Positions 59,928-64,000 of a stretch of 64,000 nt of DNA are shown piece by piece (position 1 is the first letter of the stretch; each line of letters begins with the position of its first letter). The stretch is taken from assembly GCF_933775445.1 (NCBI RefSeq), contig NC_065875.1, positions 27,403,555-27,467,554 of the forward strand, written 5' to 3'. Source of the DNA: Argentina anserina (taxonomy: Eukaryota; Streptophyta; Magnoliopsida; Rosales; Rosaceae). Position numbers and translations under genes: made by a program. The notes under the pieces were generated by a model that worked only from the letters and a program-made list of their open reading frames with translations, searched no databases and was not told the origin of the DNA.

Positions 59928-60862
59928 TCAGTTAGTTTGTTGAGATAGAAGCACAAGTAGCCCTTGTGGACCTATTAATATCTCATTAAGGAAACTAATC
60001 AATCCAAACCAGACAACAGGGGTTACATCCACACCCCCTAAAGGTGGGATGACCTTTCTGGTTGGGATGAGAATTGGCTCTGTGGGAGCATAAGCCAAGA
60101 CATATGGAAACTTACCTACTGGAATTTTTGGGTACCAGGACATCACTATTCTAACAATGAACAGAAACGAAAACAGAGCCAGAAAGGGTCCTAGGAAAGC
60201 AATGGCTAGCTTTGCTGTAGCAGGGTCCAAATCTGCCACCACCAAATTGTGCATGAAATTTGAGACAGCGGTATGTGATGCTTCTGGCATGTCCATCACT
60301 CTGAGGATCTCGGAGGCCGAATGGGGATCAAATGGCTTCCCGGAAATGCTAGGACAGGCTCCAACTTCAGTCAGATACGAGATGGAACATTGTGCAATCA
60401 CTAATCTTTGCCTTATACTGGGACACCTAAAGCTTTCCTGCAAAATCCACTAGTTAAAAAAAATTACTTTTAGAATATCTCTACAACTACAAGGTTATCC
60501 TATCCTAGTTGTTTCCAAAAATAAATTTGATAACTTAATTGATGTAAAATTAAGTAAATAACCCGTTCTGTAAACTCATGAACACGATTGTTATGATATT
60601 GAAATTAAGAGTGTGAGAATAATTGCTCAAACAAGAACCAAGCCCAAATTGGAGTTGAAACCAGAGCTGGGTACTTACAGTGATTGTGGGATTTCCATGC
60701 TTGGATATCCTTATCCTTGAAGGCCACCCTGAAACAAAATGAAAAGGCAAGAGCCAGAAACAATGAGCCAATGAAAACCCAGGACAGAGAAGAAAGCGTG
60801 CATAGTAATGAACTGGTACCTCTAACGTGAGCATGTATGAGAAGATAAGAACAGGTAGCCAT
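59928..60862 (-). CDS. CCB3: YGGT family protein, CCB3-type (cytochrome b6f assembly)
   Basis: Plastid membrane protein needed to attach heme ci to cytochrome b6 (the CCB pathway). Exons on the reverse strand: 60820-60862, 60679-60728 and 59928-60437, in total 603 nt (200 aa). The first 60 or so residues are Ser/Arg-rich without acids (MATCSYLLIHAHVRGWPSRI), as in a transit peptide. Two membrane segments follow: AIAFLGPFLALFSFLFIVRI and VVWFGLISFLNEILIGPQGL. The YGGT-family core is SWYPKIPVGKFPYVLAYAPT and EPILIPTRKVIPPLGGVDVT. The VADLDPATAKLAIAFLGPF part looks closer to CCB3/YLMG3 than to YLMG1 as I recall, but I could not align them. Confidence 0.85.
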
Positions 60863-61803
60863 TGTTGATTCAGAGAGAAAACCTCAGACAAAGAGAGAGA
60901 GCTCTCACGTTATCCCTTTATCAACCAGAGGTGTGCAAACTCCAATTTTGAATAGGTGACCGGCTACTGGTACCATTGGTTTTTCTCGCTCAATTTTTTT
61001 TTTTGGAACAAATAGAGTCATTAACCCGAGTAAAAAAAAATAAAAAAAAAACAAATCAGAACTACAAGTCATAAACTACAAGTCATAGCTACAAGTCATA
61101 AACTCCCTAGTTCTAGAAAGACCAACAATGTCATTTAACAGAGCATCAGAAACCAGCATCGGGATTTCTCGCTCAAAATTTGCTAAAGTAAATAACCGTA
61201 TAAAAAATAAAATAAAAAATAAGTGGAACTGTGGTAGAGTGAATACGAGGGAGGCAGAGTGATCCACTCATCCAAGTTCTACACAGTTATACATCAATAT
61301 TTCTAAAAACATCTCAGCATTCTTATATGAATTACAGCTAGTCAGCTACTATAAGGAGCATTATAGTTTCACAGCTTGGCATAAATCAAACATATTTCAA
61401 TTGAGTAGCCAAGTTAAACCATCAACTGACACATAGAAACAACAGTTGACAATTTTCTATCAGCAACAAGAAAAATGATGAATTAAACCGTTAAAGAAAC
61501 AATTGTGGTTCCAACTTCCCCAGAATATGTACGATACACATTATACAGTACCACTACTTGATAAAAGCACAAATTGCTTCAACTATAATCCTAACAAAGA
61601 GTCTTCCAAGGGATGGGGTGATTAAGCTTTCCCTCGTATGATCACCCCGCTGCTGCTGAGTAGCACGTAATTGGTTGAATTCATATGAACAGCACATTCT
61701 GCTGCCCTGCACCACCCTGCTCCAGTAAGAAAGCAAGTCTCTGCCTCCCCCACACTCCCAAAATAGGGAAAGAAATGGGCATCATCAGCTCATACTACAA
61801 CTT
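60863..61803. other. Intergenic between CCB3 and the DHHC gene
   Basis: CCB3 leader and promoter, then the 3' UTR of the DHHC gene. A short direct repeat, ACTACAAGTCATA, occurs two or three times at 61062-61101. No gene was recognised. Confidence 0.5.
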
Positions 61804-63954
61804 TTACTTTGCATGTCTCTTCTTCTGGAAAGTTGGCAGAAATCTTGAAATAGACCAGAGAGGCATGTATCTTGAGAAAGAATATGGCCAACCAAAGAAG
61901 CGCAAAATATTTTGGCAATCCTTCTCTCCAACTTCATCATTGCCTTGTGAAGTTAAATCACTCAAGAAGGTTTTCCCCTCATATATATAACAGAGCTGCT
62001 GCCACAGAAGTATGAACAACCCTATCCCCAATGAAACACTAGAAATAAACAGATATACTAGAACAAGCCCTCTAGGGTCCAAAAACACTGCAGATCTTAG
62101 CAAACCCAAAATAAGCTCCCTGACATATCTCAACGCAAACTCAGTTCTGTACACATTTAAGTCGTTGATGCTTTCTAATGTTACAGATGGCCATATCTGG
62201 AAACTTACATATATAGCCATGATAGACACATATGTTGTACTGACGATAACTGAAATAAGTAAGGCAATGAAGTGGGGGTGGTTATCAGCACCAACACAAT
62301 TCCCTATCTGCATCCAAATTAAGCAAACACATTCCCTGTTGTTAGTATGCAGTTCATGATAATGAAATTACAGTTTGATATTTTCTTTTTACATTGAGCT
62401 TGTCAAAGAAGATTTGCCTATGACTATGAGTGACCAAATGTAAGATTAAAGTAAAAGCCTGCATTAACTAACTTAACATTCAAACTGAAATCAACTCACT
62501 AGCCAAGCTAGCATACTTTTTCAATAAGTTAAGAGGTAATTACTTGACAAGATAACTTATTTATAGGAAGAAGTATTATGCAAAAGAAATCTCTGTTATA
62601 GCATAGACTATATGAAGACATACAAATGGGCAGTGGTGATCCATGTCCAATATACACTTTCCACATGTTCGGCAGTGATGAGTTCTTGGTGACTTGGGCT
62701 TTGAGCAGAGGTTACAAAAGGTATAATTTTCAAGGCCACCTTTCCCCACAGCTGGATAGCTACCCCAGACTATGAATGGAGGTGTTCCAGCACATTTGAA
62801 TGCTGCAGAACTGAATGTATAAACAGTAGCTACAGACAATATGAAAGTTAAAATGGAGTGGAAAATTCCAGTGAAATAGCTGGTAGCGAAAAGAACAGGG
62901 TGCATGGCCCACACTCCACCACCTGCCATTTAGGAAATGGATCATGATAAATAAGAGAGAACCTAATAGGAAATGTATAGAAGTGTAACTAGTTCAACAC
63001 AAATATTCATGATGAAGAAAGTGCACGATTAAACTTCGAATTTTTATTAGATCAAATATGTAATTAAACTGTACCTCTGTAATAGAAAACTAGACTAGAG
63101 AAAGAGTGGTACAAAAACTTACATATCACAAAGAGCATAAACATGAGGAGGATAAAGACAAAGATTCTATCACGCCAACGTCTCAGCCAAATGTACTTGG
63201 TATCACGTTTTCTTGCATTTTGATTAGTTAAAGCTCCACACCAACCACACTTGAAAAGTGGAGAATTTGATGGAAGAAGAAGGTGTAATCCACAACCCCA
63301 ACACTGAACATCATATTCTTCCTTGACGGATGTAATATGCTCCTAGACATGTAACCCTCAAGTCAGTAATCAAGTAAACTACATATATTTGCAAAGTCTC
63401 AAGGAAAAACGTTTACTAAGAGACTTCTTGTCCGCTCAAAAAGCCAAACCCTTTGGAAGTTCTTAATATAAAGAGGTCAGCATATCCACATTTTTTTCAC
63501 AAATTATATCTAGAAACTACGAAGCATTATTCCTCTTAAAGTAAGACTGACCTCCTCAGAATCAATTCCTCTAAATAGGTAAGTGTTTGTTAAATTACCA
63601 ATCCTGGTTGCTCCTAAACAAAATCATGAAAAGGGAAGTACATTCAACCAAGCAGAAGAATGCAATTCAACACAGCCCAGGTAATCAATTGTAGCCTTGT
63701 AGGTCTAGAGTCTTAAACATAAACAAGTAACTGATACAATCCCACCAACAATTATCCGAGCCATTGGGTTTGTTATGTTCAGAGCATAAAAGCAGGAACC
63801 TTTATGTATGAAAAGCCAGAATTAAACGACAGGGAACGAAAAGATCAAAACTTGATATGAAACCCAAAAACGTAAAGACCAGAATGAATGAAGCATAACG
63901 ATCAAACAGAGCCGACCAAAGAATATAGAGAATGACCTGGGGCAATTCAGCCAT
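61804..63954 (-). CDS. DHHC protein S-acyltransferase (At3g18620-like)
   Basis: Attaches palmitate to cysteine side chains of target proteins. Reverse-strand exons: 63937-63954, 63123-63342, 62624-62922 and 61804-62307, in total 1041 nt (346 aa), with start MAELPQ. The luminal/cytosolic cysteine-rich segment near the start ([27 protein letters not shown]) is followed by membrane helices ([36 protein letters not shown]). The catalytic domain is [20 protein letters not shown] then [14 protein letters not shown], with the DHHC cysteine. Two more membrane helices follow, and a C-terminal tail. The first splice donor (GTCATT) is weak. An ATG at 63996 is also in frame and would add 14 residues, so the start or first exon remains uncertain, and the gene may begin beyond the edge. 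Confidence 0.88.
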
Positions 63955-64000
63955 GATTGGTAATGCCTCTGGAGCAGGTCGAGAGATTAGTCTCATCCAA

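Noticed and set aside
63552..63570. Possible 19-nt exon of the DHHC gene (GIDSEE)
   Set aside because: It has GT/AG-like ends, but including it breaks the frame between MAELPQ and EHITSVKEE; leaving it out gives an open 346-aa frame.
1..64000. CRISPR arrays, bacterial operons, rRNA or tRNA genes
   Set aside because: No regularly spaced repeats, no operon-type spacing and no complete tRNA or rRNA sequence were seen; the window is plant nuclear DNA.

Overview
The window is nuclear DNA from a flowering plant, almost certainly a eudicot. Fourteen plant-type genes with many spliced exons are spread over 64 kb. Non-coding DNA is AT-rich and holds short transposon derivatives, and the products include several found only in plants (NPH3-type BTB protein, brassinosteroid C24 reductase, plastid assembly factors). 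A rosid such as Rosaceae is plausible, but that is a guess. Exon boundaries below were read by eye from GT/AG sites. For ten of the eleven spliced genes other than AGD2/4 and PRP40C, the summed exon lengths were checked and keep one open frame; DWF1 was checked the same way from its two exons.

Layout. 1-8308 (-): ArfGAP of the AGD2/AGD4 type, cut by the left window edge. 8573-9829: inverted-repeat transposon. 10188-10635: hAT-like MITE. 10777-13074 (+): XRCC2. 13763-15508 (+): uracil-DNA glycosylase. 16647-17923 (+): plastid DUF3067 protein. 19650-23249 (+): PUB62-like U-box protein. 24063-25004 (-): intronless BYPASS1-like protein. 27245-29950 (-): NPH3/BTB protein. 31335-34378 (-): TAF15b. 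34959 to about 36000: Helitron-like DNA. 36304-43181 (-): PRP40C. About 44640-45510: dead LINE/gag-like relic. 47488-51226 (+): SMP-C2 lipid-transfer protein (NTMC2T5). 51934-52286: GC-rich foldback MITE. 54659-56467 (+): DWF1 sterol reductase. 56739-57205: second hAT-like MITE. 57447-59405 (+): DRE2/anamorsin. 59928-60862 (-): CCB3/YlmG. 61804-63954 (-): DHHC S-acyltransferase.

The genes do not form one pathway. Two links stand out. XRCC2 (homologous recombination) and UNG (base excision repair) lie head to tail about 0.7 kb apart. The series NPH3 - TAF15b - PRP40C - NTMC2T5 - DWF1 matches, from memory, the Arabidopsis series At3g19850 - At3g19840 - At3g19830 - At3g19820 with TAF15b added, so this half of the window looks like an old conserved block. 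I found no cluster of unknown genes and no convincing undescribed system. The most informative oddities are the transposon structures, two microexons (XRCC2, NTMC2T5), the one-codon first coding exon of DRE2, and a possible overlapping uORF at PUB62.
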